Below are positions 24,293 through 32,374 of a DNA stretch of 46,177 nt, piece by piece. Made by a program: the position numbers and the translations under genes. Each line of letters starts with the position of its first letter. Within the stretch, counting starts at the first letter, position 1. The notes under the pieces were generated by a model. That model worked only from the letters and a program-made list of their open reading frames with translations. It searched no databases and was not told where the DNA came from. The DNA comes from Pseudomonadota bacterium (GTDB taxonomy: Bacteria > Desulfobacterota > Desulfarculia > Desulfarculales > Desulfarculaceae). Location of the stretch: assembly GCA_018902755.1 (NCBI GenBank), contig JAHIQI010000025.1, forward strand, positions 1-46,177. The letters run 5' to 3'.

Positions 24293-24724
24293 ATGAGCGA
24301 TTCCAAGCCTGAACTGGTTTTCGCCGACCTGCCCCAGGGCCGCCAATTCACCCCGCTGCGCTATGAGGTAACCCCCACCATGGTGGATGAGTACCTGCGG
24401 GTGGTGGGCGACCATAACCCACTGTATGGCGACCAGGCCCAGAAAAGCGGCAACCGGCTGGCCCCTCCCGGCCTCGCGGCTATCTACGCCCGTCTGTCCT
24501 ATTTGCAAGACAACATCATGCCCTCCGGTGGGGTGCTGGCCGGCCAGGAGTTTTCCTTTCGCAAACCGGTGAGCGTTGGAGATGTCCTCACCGTACGCGC
24601 CGAGGTGATGGAAAGCTATCTGGATGACAAGGAACGCAAGCGGGTGAACTTCCTTATCACCGCCCGCGACAGCAAGGGGGACGAGGTGTGCCTGGTCCGA
24701 CTTTACGCCATATGGCCCAAGTAA
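24293..24724 (+). CDS. MaoC-like hot-dog protein lacking the catalytic His
   Basis: The 143-residue protein has the single hot-dog fold of MaoC/FAS1-type dehydratases: an N-terminal YEVTPTMVDEYLRVVGDHNPLYGD segment split over 24-47, a central APPGLAAIYARLSY helix and FSFRKPVSVGDVLTVRAEV strands. In active (R)-hydratases the motif is D-x-N-P-x-H; here it reads DHNPLYGD, so the catalytic His is Tyr. It is followed 16 bases later by a second MaoC protein with an intact motif, so the two probably form a heterodimeric hydratase in which this subunit shapes the acyl-CoA pocket. Confidence 0.8.
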   Translation: MSDSKPELVFADLPQGRQFTPLRYEVTPTMVDEYLRVVGDHNPLYGDQAQKSGNRLAPPGLAAIYARLSYLQDNIMPSGGVLAGQEFSFRKPVSVGDVLTVRAEVMESYLDDKERKRVNFLITARDSKGDEVCLVRLYAIWPK

Positions 24725-24740
24725 GCTCAAGGAGATAGCG

Positions 24741-25169
24741 GTGCTCAAGGATTACGCATCCGGCGAGAGGTTGCCTGAAATCAAAAAGGACATCGACCAA
24801 AAGCGAATTGATGGCTGGGCCGCCCTGTCAGGCGATTTCAACCGCCTGCACGTGGATCCGGTTTACGCCGGGAAAACCCATTTCAAGGGCACCATCGCCC
24901 ATGGCCCCATGTCCCTGGCCTTTCTTAACGAGCTGATGATGACCTGTTTCGGCCGGGCTTGGGCCCGTGGGGGCCTGCTGCGGGAAGTGCGTTTCCTGGC
25001 GCCCATCCGCCCGGGAGACAGCATCAGAATCGGCGGCGTGGTGGAGCAGGTAACCGAGCAGGGCTCAGGCCGGACCCTGCACTGCCGCCTGGAAATATCC
25101 AAGCCGAACCTAGAAAAATCGGCGGTCACCGGCTTGGCTGAAGTGACTATTGACGGAGCGCAAGCATGA
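24741..25169 (+). CDS. MaoC-like enoyl-CoA hydratase, catalytic subunit candidate
   Basis: The 142-residue hot-dog protein carries the hydratase motif SGDFNRLHVDPVYA (D-x-N-x-x-H) followed by FKGTIAHGPM, as in (R)-specific enoyl-CoA hydratases. It would add water to a 2-enoyl-CoA or remove it from a 3-hydroxyacyl-CoA. The start is a GTG at 24741 with AAGGAG upstream; the stop overlaps the CoA-transferase-like start by four bases. The partner gene upstream has lost the His, so the pair resembles ChsH1/ChsH2- or HadBC-like two-subunit hydratases. Confidence 0.82.
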   Translation: MLKDYASGERLPEIKKDIDQKRIDGWAALSGDFNRLHVDPVYAGKTHFKGTIAHGPMSLAFLNELMMTCFGRAWARGGLLREVRFLAPIRPGDSIRIGGVVEQVTEQGSGRTLHCRLEISKPNLEKSAVTGLAEVTIDGAQA

Positions 25170-26437
25170 GCCCGCAAAAAAGCGCCCGCTGGGTAAGCGC
25201 CCAGGAGGCTATTGCCGCCCTCCAGCCACAGCACAAAGTCAGCCTTCCCCTGTGCTGCGGCCTACCCCAGTCGCTAATGGAGGCCCTGGTGGTAGATCAT
25301 CAGCGCCTGCGGGGGATGGAGCTGGTCAGCGGACTACAAGTGATATACCCCTTCCTGGACGATGGTCTGGAGGGCGCCTTCACCTTGCGCACCTGGCAGT
25401 GCGCCCCGCCTATCCGCAAGCACCTGGCCACCGGCCGGGTGAAATACATACCCATGCGCCAGGGCGAGGTGGTCAAGGTTTTCGGGCCCCAGGGGCCCTG
25501 TCCGGTGGACGCGGTTCTGCTCCAAGTTTCCCCGCCGGACAGCGATGGCAATTGTTCCCTGGGTGTGTCGGTAGGCCACACCCTGCCCCTGGCCCGGCAC
25601 GCCAAGTTGGTCATCGCCGAGGTCAATGAGCGCATGCCTCGCCTCCAGGGCCCTTGCTCCCTGCATGTCTCCCAGATCGATTACCTGGTGGAGTCGGACC
25701 GGGATCTTCTGGTGTTCCCTTCGGGAGAGGCCCCCGGCCCTAAGGAACGCGAGATAGGGCGGTTGGCCGCGGAGCTTATTCCCGATGGGGCCACCATCCA
25801 GGTGGGCCTGGGGGCAATACCCGAAGCGATCCTTGACTCCCTGACCCCCAAGAAAGGCCTTAGGTTCTGGGCCATGGGCGGGGACAAGATGGTGGATCTG
25901 GCCCAAAGCGGCGCCCTGGCCCAAGATCAGGGCCCGGCCATCACGGTCACCGAGACACTGGGTACCACCAAGGTGTTCGACTTCATGCACAACAACCCCC
26001 TGTGTGAGGGGCGTGACCTGACCGAGGTCATCAACCCCCTGGCTATCGCCTCCCTGCCGCGCTTTTGCTCCATACTGTCGGCCCTGGAGATAGACCTCTT
26101 CGGTCAGATCAACGCCGAAACCATCAAGGGCCAACAGTTCAGCGCGGTGGGCGGCAGCTTCGATTTCCTGCAGGGGGCCTTATTCTCACAGGGTGGGGTG
26201 TCGATCATCGCACTGCCGGCCACCACCCCGGGGGACAAAATCTCGCGCATCGTGCCCCAACTCCCACTGGGTTCGGCGGTGACCACCCCCCGGCACTCGG
26301 TACAATACGTGATTACCGAATACGGGGTGGCCGACCTCTGGGGGTGTTCCCTGGGAGAGCGTGCCCAGGCTCTGGCGACTATTGCTCACCCTGCTTTCAG
26401 GGAAGAACTTGAGCGCCAGGCGGCTCAAGTAGCCTAG
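25166..26437 (+). CDS. Acetyl-CoA hydrolase/transferase-family protein lacking the catalytic Glu motif
   Basis: The 423-residue length and order match the acetyl-CoA hydrolase/4-hydroxybutyrate CoA-transferase family. It shows the N-terminal PMRQGEV block, VSPPDSDGNCSLG, NERMPRLQG...HVSQIDY, GATIQVGLGAIPEAIL, VGGSFDFLQGA and VTTPRHSVQYVITEYGVADL. In active enzymes the segment after the GxGxIP helix reads G-(I/V/L)-H-(S/T)-E-M-x-S-D-G, with the covalent Glu (Glu238 of the clostridial enzyme). Here it is RFWAMGGDKMVDL (233-245), one residue shorter, with no Glu. Covalent CoA-ester chemistry is therefore doubtful; hydrolase, isomerase-like or binding roles are possible. The ATGA overlap couples it to the MaoC gene. 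Confidence 0.82.
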   Translation: MSPQKSARWVSAQEAIAALQPQHKVSLPLCCGLPQSLMEALVVDHQRLRGMELVSGLQVIYPFLDDGLEGAFTLRTWQCAPPIRKHLATGRVKYIPMRQGEVVKVFGPQGPCPVDAVLLQVSPPDSDGNCSLGVSVGHTLPLARHAKLVIAEVNERMPRLQGPCSLHVSQIDYLVESDRDLLVFPSGEAPGPKEREIGRLAAELIPDGATIQVGLGAIPEAILDSLTPKKGLRFWAMGGDKMVDLAQSGALAQDQGPAITVTETLGTTKVFDFMHNNPLCEGRDLTEVINPLAIASLPRFCSILSALEIDLFGQINAETIKGQQFSAVGGSFDFLQGALFSQGGVSIIALPATTPGDKISRIVPQLPLGSAVTTPRHSVQYVITEYGVADLWGCSLGERAQALATIAHPAFREELERQAAQVA

Positions 26438-26447
26438 GGAGAATGTC

Positions 26448-28109
26448 ATGAACCAAGAAGAGCAAAAAGGCTTGGAGACCGCCCTGAAGCAATGGGAGCG
26501 GGACTGCCAGGTGCAGCAGCTGCCCTCCATGGACAGCGACCTGGGCGAACCGGTGAAGGTAGTCTACACCCCCCTGGACACCGCAGGACAGGATTACCTG
26601 GAAAAAATCGGTTTCCCCGGTCAGTATCCCTTCACCCGGGGGGTCTATCCCGCAATGTACCGGGTGCGGCCCTGGGCCATGCGCCTCTATTCCGGCTTTG
26701 GCACGGCCGAGGACACCAACAAGCGCTGGAAGTTCCTCCTGGAGCAGGGCAACCACGGCGTGGCCTGCGCCTTTGACCTGCCCACCCAGATGGGCCTGGA
26801 CTCCGACCACCCTTTGGCTGAGGACGAGGTGGGCCGCTTGGGAGTGTCCATAGACACCCTGGCGGACATGGAGTTTCTCTATGAGGGTTTGCCCATGGAA
26901 ACCCTGATCAGTTCCTTCAACATCAACGCCCCGGCTGCAGTCATCCTGGCAATGTACGTGGCCGTGGGCCGCAAACGGGGCCTGAGCCCGGAGAAGCTCG
27001 GCGGCACCCTGTCCAATGACATGCTCTGCGAGTACGTGTCGCGTGGCATGTGGGTGCTGGGAGTGGAGGGAGCCCTGAAGCTTACGGTGGACATCGTGGA
27101 GTTCTGCGCCCGCCACATGCCCAAGTTCTACCCTTTCAACATCCGGGGTATAATCATGCGCGAGGCGGGCGCCTCCATGGTGCAGGAGGCCGCCTTCGCG
27201 TTTGCCAACGCCCTTGCCTATATAAATAAGGCCCTGGAGCGCGGCCTGCACATCGACCAATTCGCGCCGCGCATCAGTTTCTTTTTTTCTACCGGCACCC
27301 AGGTCTTCGAGGAGGCTGCACGCTATCGCGCGGCCCGGCGACTGTGGGCCCGCCTGATGAAGGAACAGCTGGGGGCCCAAAAGCCAGCCTCCATGTTGCT
27401 GCGCTTCACCGGCACGGTAGGCGGCAGCTTTTATCGGGCGCAGGAGCCCATGAACAACCTTATCCGGGGAGCCTACGGCCTGCTGGCCAACATCCTTGGC
27501 GGGGCCCAGGGCATGCTCCACCCCGCCCTGGACGAGCCCTTCGCCATCCCCACCGAGGAGACCGCCCGCCTGGCCCTGCGCACCCAGCAGATCTGCGCCT
27601 ACGAGACCGGGGTCCGCAAGACCGCCGATCCTTTGGGCGGCTCCTATTTCGTGGAGGCGCTAACCGACGAGTTGGAGGCAAAAATTCAAGAGGTGATGAA
27701 TCATGTGGAAGACCTGGGTGGAGCGGCTTCGGCCATCGAGTCCGGTTTCATGCAAAAGGCAATAGCCGACGAGGCCTACCGGATGGCCCGCGAGGAGAAG
27801 GATGGAACACGGGTGGTGGTAGGGGTGAACAAGTTCGCCGACGCCAGCCAGGAGCGGCCCAATCTGCAAGTCCACCGCTACAACACCGCCGCCGCCGACA
27901 AACAGGTCAACCGCTTGCGGGAAGTCCGCTCCCAGCGCAGCGGCCAGGCGGTGCGAGTGGCCCTGGACCGGATCAGGCGCGAGGCCGATGCCGGGCAGAA
28001 CCTCCTCCCCGCTCTGGTGGAGGCGGTGAGTGCCTATGCCAGCCTTGGTGAGATCATGGTCGTCCTGCGCGATCTCTACGGTGACTACAAGGAGCCGGTG
28101 GTTATTTAA
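26448..28109 (+). CDS. B12-dependent acyl-CoA mutase large subunit with a rebuilt active site
   Basis: The 553-residue protein covers the substrate-binding barrel of methylmalonyl-CoA mutase relatives and lacks the B12 domain, which the next gene supplies. Against P. shermanii numbering it aligns with a constant offset of 8: Y81 = Tyr89, R79 = Arg87, R199 = Arg207 and R275 = Arg283 are kept, but S189 replaces Gln197 and I235-I236 (RGIIMREAG) replace Tyr243-His244. Further on, T321 and T323 stand for His328 and Gln330, while Q354 and E363 keep Gln361 and Glu370. Cofactor-side residues thus persist while the residues that steer the substrate radical are changed. Retained Tyr89 and Arg207 suggest a carboxylate-bearing CoA ester. 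I compared with recalled sequences, without a computed alignment. Confidence 0.88.
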   Translation: MNQEEQKGLETALKQWERDCQVQQLPSMDSDLGEPVKVVYTPLDTAGQDYLEKIGFPGQYPFTRGVYPAMYRVRPWAMRLYSGFGTAEDTNKRWKFLLEQGNHGVACAFDLPTQMGLDSDHPLAEDEVGRLGVSIDTLADMEFLYEGLPMETLISSFNINAPAAVILAMYVAVGRKRGLSPEKLGGTLSNDMLCEYVSRGMWVLGVEGALKLTVDIVEFCARHMPKFYPFNIRGIIMREAGASMVQEAAFAFANALAYINKALERGLHIDQFAPRISFFFSTGTQVFEEAARYRAARRLWARLMKEQLGAQKPASMLLRFTGTVGGSFYRAQEPMNNLIRGAYGLLANILGGAQGMLHPALDEPFAIPTEETARLALRTQQICAYETGVRKTADPLGGSYFVEALTDELEAKIQEVMNHVEDLGGAASAIESGFMQKAIADEAYRMAREEKDGTRVVVGVNKFADASQERPNLQVHRYNTAAADKQVNRLREVRSQRSGQAVRVALDRIRREADAGQNLLPALVEAVSAYASLGEIMVVLRDLYGDYKEPVVI

Positions 28110-28121
28110 GGAGTATTAGGC

Positions 28122-28517
28122 ATGAATCGCAAATTGCGCATCCTGATGGCAAAGCCAGGCCTGGACGGTCACGACCGGGGAGCCAAGGTTATCGCCCGCA
28201 CCTTCCGGGACGCGGGTATGGAGGTTGTCTACACTGGCCTGCACCAGACCCCGGAGCAAATTGTCGCCGGGGCCATCCAGGAGAGCGTGGATGTGATCGC
28301 CCTGAGCATTCTCTCTGGAGCCCACATGAGCGCTTGCCGCAAGGTAATGCAGGGTCTGGCTCAAAAGGGGGCCGAGGACATAACCGTCATCGTAGGGGGC
28401 ACCATCCTGGAGCAAGACATACCGGAGCTCAAGGCAATGGGCGTCGCCGAGGTTTTCACGCCGGGCGCGCCGCTGGAGGCGGGGTTGGACTTTTTGCGAA
28501 AGCAATCCCAGAGCTAG
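28122..28517 (+). CDS. B12-binding small subunit of the mutase
   Basis: The 131-residue protein is a stand-alone cobalamin-binding domain with the base-off motif KPGLDGHDRGAKV: K11, D15, H17 and G20 correspond to Lys604, Asp608, His610 and the following Gly of methylmalonyl-CoA mutase, so H17 would be the lower cobalt ligand. The later LSILSGAH and VIVGGTI loops embrace the nucleotide tail. It lies 12 bases after the large subunit with AAGGAG upstream. An intact B12 site argues that the divergent large subunit is a working enzyme. Confidence 0.93.
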   Translation: MNRKLRILMAKPGLDGHDRGAKVIARTFRDAGMEVVYTGLHQTPEQIVAGAIQESVDVIALSILSGAHMSACRKVMQGLAQKGAEDITVIVGGTILEQDIPELKAMGVAEVFTPGAPLEAGLDFLRKQSQS

Positions 28518-28583
28518 CCAACCCATGGGGAGAATGCACACGCACGACTTCATGTTCGAACCAACTCGACGCGGAACTTCTTG

Positions 28584-30104
28584 ATGGAACTAACTCTCCC
28601 TCACCTCCTGCGGCGCTGCTCCGGCAAATTCCCGGACAAACAAGGCTTGGTCTGGGAAAACGGGCGCTGGAGCTTCGCCCAATGGGAAAAACGGGCCGCC
28701 GTCCGGGCGGCGTTTCTTAGCGGCCTGGGGGTCACCCCCGGCGAACACGTGGCCACCCTGCTGCCCAATGGCCCCCAAGCCCTTGCGACCTTCCACGCCC
28801 TGTGGAAGCTGGGCGCGGTGGTGGTGCCCCTGAACACCCGCCTTAGCGGCGGGGAGCTAGCCCAGCTCATTGAACACTGTCAGGCCCGCAGCGTGATTTA
28901 TGGTGAGGCTTTTGCCGAGCTGGCCCAGGAGCTGAAAAGGCGGATCACGGGGGTCGAGCGTTGGCTTTGCTGCGGAATGGGGTTAAGACCAGACACGAAC
29001 CTGGACTGGCTGGCCGTCGGCCACGGCCGCCTGGACCAGGAGCACCCGGTGCGGGAAGATGATCTTGCCTGCCTGCTCTACACCGCCGGGACCACAGGGC
29101 GCCCCAAAGGAGTGATGCTATCCCATCGTAACTGCCTCTGGGCCGCGGTCAACCTGGCCCAGGACAGCCAGTTCGCCCCGCATTACCGGGTGCTCTTGGT
29201 GTTCCCCCTGTTCCACGCGGCGGCCTTCAGCCTGGCCAATGCCTGCCTTTACTTAGGGTGCACCTTGGTGAGCATGTCCAACTTTTCTGCCCAAGTGGTA
29301 ATGGAGACCATGCAGGAGGAGAGGCTAAGCAAGGTGGCTCTGCCGCCCACTGCCTGGAACTTCATCCTGCAACTGCCGGACCTGGGGAAGTACGACACCT
29401 CATCTTTGCAATCTATTTCCTCCGGAGGTTCGGCCATGCCCCAGGAGACCAGGGATCGCTTATGCGAAATATTCCCAGGCGCCAGACTAGGCGAAACCTA
29501 CGGCATGACGGAAACAGCCGCGGCAATCACCACCCTGCGACCTGACGATGATCCCGGCCGGCCCGGCTGCGTGGGGCGCGCCTTCACCAACATGGAGGTA
29601 CGTGTGGAAGGAGTGGACGGCGATGTCCTCCCGCCGGGCCAGGTGGGCGAGGTACTGGCCCGGGGTCCCAACCTGATGCTGGGTTACTATCGCGACCCCG
29701 AGGAGACCGCGGCTGCCCTGCGGCACGGATGGCTGCACACCGGCGACCTGGGCTATCTGGACACAGAGGGCCAACTCTACTTGGTGGACCGCAAAAAGGA
29801 CCTGATCATTTCCGGCGGCGAGAACATCTATCCCCGCGAGGTGGAGGAGGTGCTCTTCCGTCATCCCGCCGTGGCCGATGCGGCGGTGATCGGCCTACCC
29901 GACCCGCTCTGGGGCGAACGGGTGCACGCCTGCCTTGTCCTTAAGCCAGGAACCACCTTGGACCAGGATCAGGTCATCGCTTTCTGCCAGGAACGGCTGG
30001 CCAGCTACAAAAAGCCGCGCTCAGTGGAGTTCCTGGCCGACATCCCCCGCTCCGCAGCCGGCAAGGCCCTTAAAAACCTGCTCCGCGGCCGGAGCCAGTC
30101 ATGA
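28584..30104 (+). CDS. AMP-forming acyl-CoA ligase
   Basis: The 506-residue adenylate-forming enzyme has YTAGTTGRPKGVMLSH (A3), GETYGMTETAAAI (A5), WLHTGDLGYLDTEGQLYLVD (A7), DRKKDLIISGGENIYPREVE (A8) and the catalytic Lys in RSAAGKALK. It converts a carboxylic acid to acyl-CoA at the cost of ATP. It is the last gene of the plus-strand operon, 66 bases after the B12 subunit. I chose the ATG at 28584; a TTG precedes it and no strong ribosome site is visible. The gene ends 30 bases from the convergent carbonic-anhydrase-like gene, with no clear terminator between them. Confidence 0.88.
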   Translation: MELTLPHLLRRCSGKFPDKQGLVWENGRWSFAQWEKRAAVRAAFLSGLGVTPGEHVATLLPNGPQALATFHALWKLGAVVVPLNTRLSGGELAQLIEHCQARSVIYGEAFAELAQELKRRITGVERWLCCGMGLRPDTNLDWLAVGHGRLDQEHPVREDDLACLLYTAGTTGRPKGVMLSHRNCLWAAVNLAQDSQFAPHYRVLLVFPLFHAAAFSLANACLYLGCTLVSMSNFSAQVVMETMQEERLSKVALPPTAWNFILQLPDLGKYDTSSLQSISSGGSAMPQETRDRLCEIFPGARLGETYGMTETAAAITTLRPDDDPGRPGCVGRAFTNMEVRVEGVDGDVLPPGQVGEVLARGPNLMLGYYRDPEETAAALRHGWLHTGDLGYLDTEGQLYLVDRKKDLIISGGENIYPREVEEVLFRHPAVADAAVIGLPDPLWGERVHACLVLKPGTTLDQDQVIAFCQERLASYKKPRSVEFLADIPRSAAGKALKNLLRGRSQS

Positions 30105-30134
30105 GCCCCTCCAGCGTGGGCTATGGCTGCCGCC

Positions 30135-30659
30135 TTAGTCCAGGCGAAACAGCTTTTGCTCATACTCCTGGGCGAAGCGCTCGTACACGTCCTTAGCCCA
30201 TTGCCAATACTCCTGGTTGGCCTGGCTGACCCGGCCTATAGGCTTGGCAGGCACTCCGGCCACGAGGGTCTCGTCCTCCACCTGATATCCTCGGGGAACC
30301 ACGCATCCCTCGGCCACGATGGCCCAAACGCCAATCCGGCACTCGCGGCCCACCACCGCGCCCATACCCACGACAGAGTTGGCCCCCAGGAAGTCACAGT
30401 GGACTATTGCCCCGTGGCCCAGGGTTACCCGCTCCTCCAAAACGCACTCTTGCTTCCACCGGGTGTGGATGACTACGTTCTCCTCCACCGCGGTGCCCCG
30501 GCCCAGAACGATCTTGCCATGATCGGCTCGGACGATGGCTCCATGGCCAACGTAGCAATTTTCTCCCATGACTACGTCACCTATCACTCGGGCCGAGTCG
30601 CTGATGTAGCACCCTTCCGCGATGACCGGCTTATACTGGTCGTATCTGTAGATCGCCAT
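30135..30659 (-). CDS. Gamma-carbonic-anhydrase-like hexapeptide-repeat protein
   Basis: The 174-residue protein is a left-handed beta-helix with repeated hexapeptides (VIGDVV, CYVGHG, SVVGMG) and a C-terminal helix. Three His residues have the spacing of the gamma-class zinc site: H65 (VIHT), H82 (LGHG) and H87 (IVH). Relatives include YrdA, PaaY and CaiE; PaaY is a thioesterase in phenylacetate catabolism. It is the last gene of the second TRAP operon, 53 bases after a ligase. A housekeeping thioesterase role, rescuing CoA from dead-end thioesters, or a true carbonic anhydrase role are the main options. Confidence 0.8.
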   Translation of the reverse strand: MAIYRYDQYKPVIAEGCYISDSARVIGDVVMGENCYVGHGAIVRADHGKIVLGRGTAVEENVVIHTRWKQECVLEERVTLGHGAIVHCDFLGANSVVGMGAVVGRECRIGVWAIVAEGCVVPRGYQVEDETLVAGVPAKPIGRVSQANQEYWQWAKDVYERFAQEYEQKLFRLD

Positions 30660-30712
30660 TATTCATGCTCCAGTTGTAGCGCGTCGACCGGCAAGGAAGC
30701 GCCCGTCGGTAA

Positions 30713-32281
30713 TTAGTGGATCAAACGGTCCCGGCCGGCCCAGTACTGCCGGCGAAGCACCTTTTTCAGAATTTTGCCGCCGGCGTTTTTAGGCAGGCCC
30801 TCCGCAAAGTCGACGGACTTGGGCTTTTTGTAGCTGGCCAGATGTGATTTGCAGTAATCGATCAATTCTGCCTCACCCAGGGTGCCGCCTTCCTTGAGCA
30901 CCACAACCGCCTTGACCGCTTCCCCCCAATACTCGTCTGGCACACCGATGACGCATGCCTCCTGGACCGCCGGATGGCTGTAGATGACCTCCTCCACCTC
31001 GCGCGGGTAGATATTGCGCGCCCCGCTGACGATCATGTCCTTTTCGCGGTCCACCAGGTAGTAAAAGCCCTCCTCATCAAACTGGGCCACATCGCCCAGT
31101 CGCAACCATCCGTTCGTCAGAACCTTGGCGGTCTCCTGATCGTCGCACCAGTAACCCTCCATGGTCGCCGGAAGCTTGGCCAGCAAAACTCCCGGCTCCC
31201 AGGGTTGGGTAATGATTTCATTGTTGGGGCCCAGGAGCTTCACCTTGGTACCGAGGCTGGGTTTACCGGCCGCCTGCAATCTGCGTCGGTCCGCCTTGGA
31301 GTTGGCCAGTATCTCCCGGTGATCTTCGGGCGATAATACAAGAATGGCGGCTCCGCAGCATTCGGTGGCCCCGTAGCGCTGCAGGAATCCACATTTGAAT
31401 AGCTCATAGGCTGAACGCAGGGTTCGCTCTGAAATGGGGGAACCTGCGTAGATTACAAGTTTCAGGGACGACAGGTCGAAACGGTTGCCGTCGGGGACAT
31501 GCACCATGGCATTGATCATGGTGGGATATGCGTAGAGTATGGTTATTTTTTCAGTTGCTATTGTTTTTATATAATCGGCGGGGTCGAATTTTTTCTTCAG
31601 ATAGAAAGTGTTTGACATCAGAAAGATCCGAAGCAAGGTGCCGAACCCCCCAATGTGGTACAAGGGTATCGGGCCGATCCACCTTTCATCATAAGACTGT
31701 CCATGCGTGTCGATGATGGTGAGCAGCAGGTTCTGCCAAAAGGCGGCATGGGTGTAGATCGCTCCCTTAGGCTCTCCGGTGGTACCCGCGGTATAAAGGA
31801 TCATGAAAGTTTGGTTCTCCGAAACTGCTAAGCTCATCGCGTCGCCAGACATTCCGGACATTTCTTCAGTCAAGTTGAGTCCGTAGCCGCAATCACCAAA
31901 GCAGAAGTAGTGTTTTACCCCGGGCAGATGGTCTTTAATTTGAGCCACCTTTTCCTGGTGATCCGGCCCCATGATTAAGGCGCTGGGTTCGCAATCAGCC
32001 AGGACCTTCATTATCTCTTTGGGACCGTAAAGGTTGTTGATGCTAATCAATACCGCCCCGGTCTTGATGATCCCTAGGGAGGCAACAATGCAGTTGATAT
32101 TTGTATCCTCGATCACCGCCACCCGGTGTCCTGAGCCTAACCCACGGCTGGCTAGCACTCGCGATAGCTGATTGGACCGCTCCTCCAACTCACGGTAAGT
32201 GAGCTTTTGCCCTTCTTCCACCAGAGCCAGTTTTTGGGGATAGCGCTCGGCATTGTAAGTGATGATGTCTCCGATAAGCAT
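30713..32281 (-). CDS. AMP-forming acyl-CoA ligase
   Basis: The 522-residue ligase shows YTAGTTGEPKGAIYTH (A3), RYGATECCGAA (A5), WLRLGDVAQFDEEGFYYLVD (A7), DREKDMIVSGARNIYPREVE (A8) and the C-terminal Lys in KNAGGKILKKVL. A7 has L-G-D in place of the usual T-G-D. Its base composition is more AT-rich in the N-terminal half than its neighbours. It is encoded behind the dctPQM genes of the third unit, so it probably activates the acid imported by that transporter. The ATG at 32281 has GAGAG upstream. Confidence 0.88.
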   Translation of the reverse strand: MLIGDIITYNAERYPQKLALVEEGQKLTYRELEERSNQLSRVLASRGLGSGHRVAVIEDTNINCIVASLGIIKTGAVLISINNLYGPKEIMKVLADCEPSALIMGPDHQEKVAQIKDHLPGVKHYFCFGDCGYGLNLTEEMSGMSGDAMSLAVSENQTFMILYTAGTTGEPKGAIYTHAAFWQNLLLTIIDTHGQSYDERWIGPIPLYHIGGFGTLLRIFLMSNTFYLKKKFDPADYIKTIATEKITILYAYPTMINAMVHVPDGNRFDLSSLKLVIYAGSPISERTLRSAYELFKCGFLQRYGATECCGAAILVLSPEDHREILANSKADRRRLQAAGKPSLGTKVKLLGPNNEIITQPWEPGVLLAKLPATMEGYWCDDQETAKVLTNGWLRLGDVAQFDEEGFYYLVDREKDMIVSGARNIYPREVEEVIYSHPAVQEACVIGVPDEYWGEAVKAVVVLKEGGTLGEAELIDYCKSHLASYKKPKSVDFAEGLPKNAGGKILKKVLRRQYWAGRDRLIH

Positions 32282-32374
32282 TTTCCATCTCTCAATTGAG
32301 GTCTAGACAACTTGGCTTGCCCAAATCGGGGTCTACGGCGGCTAGGGCGTCCGCTGGGGACTCCGGACGGGGAG

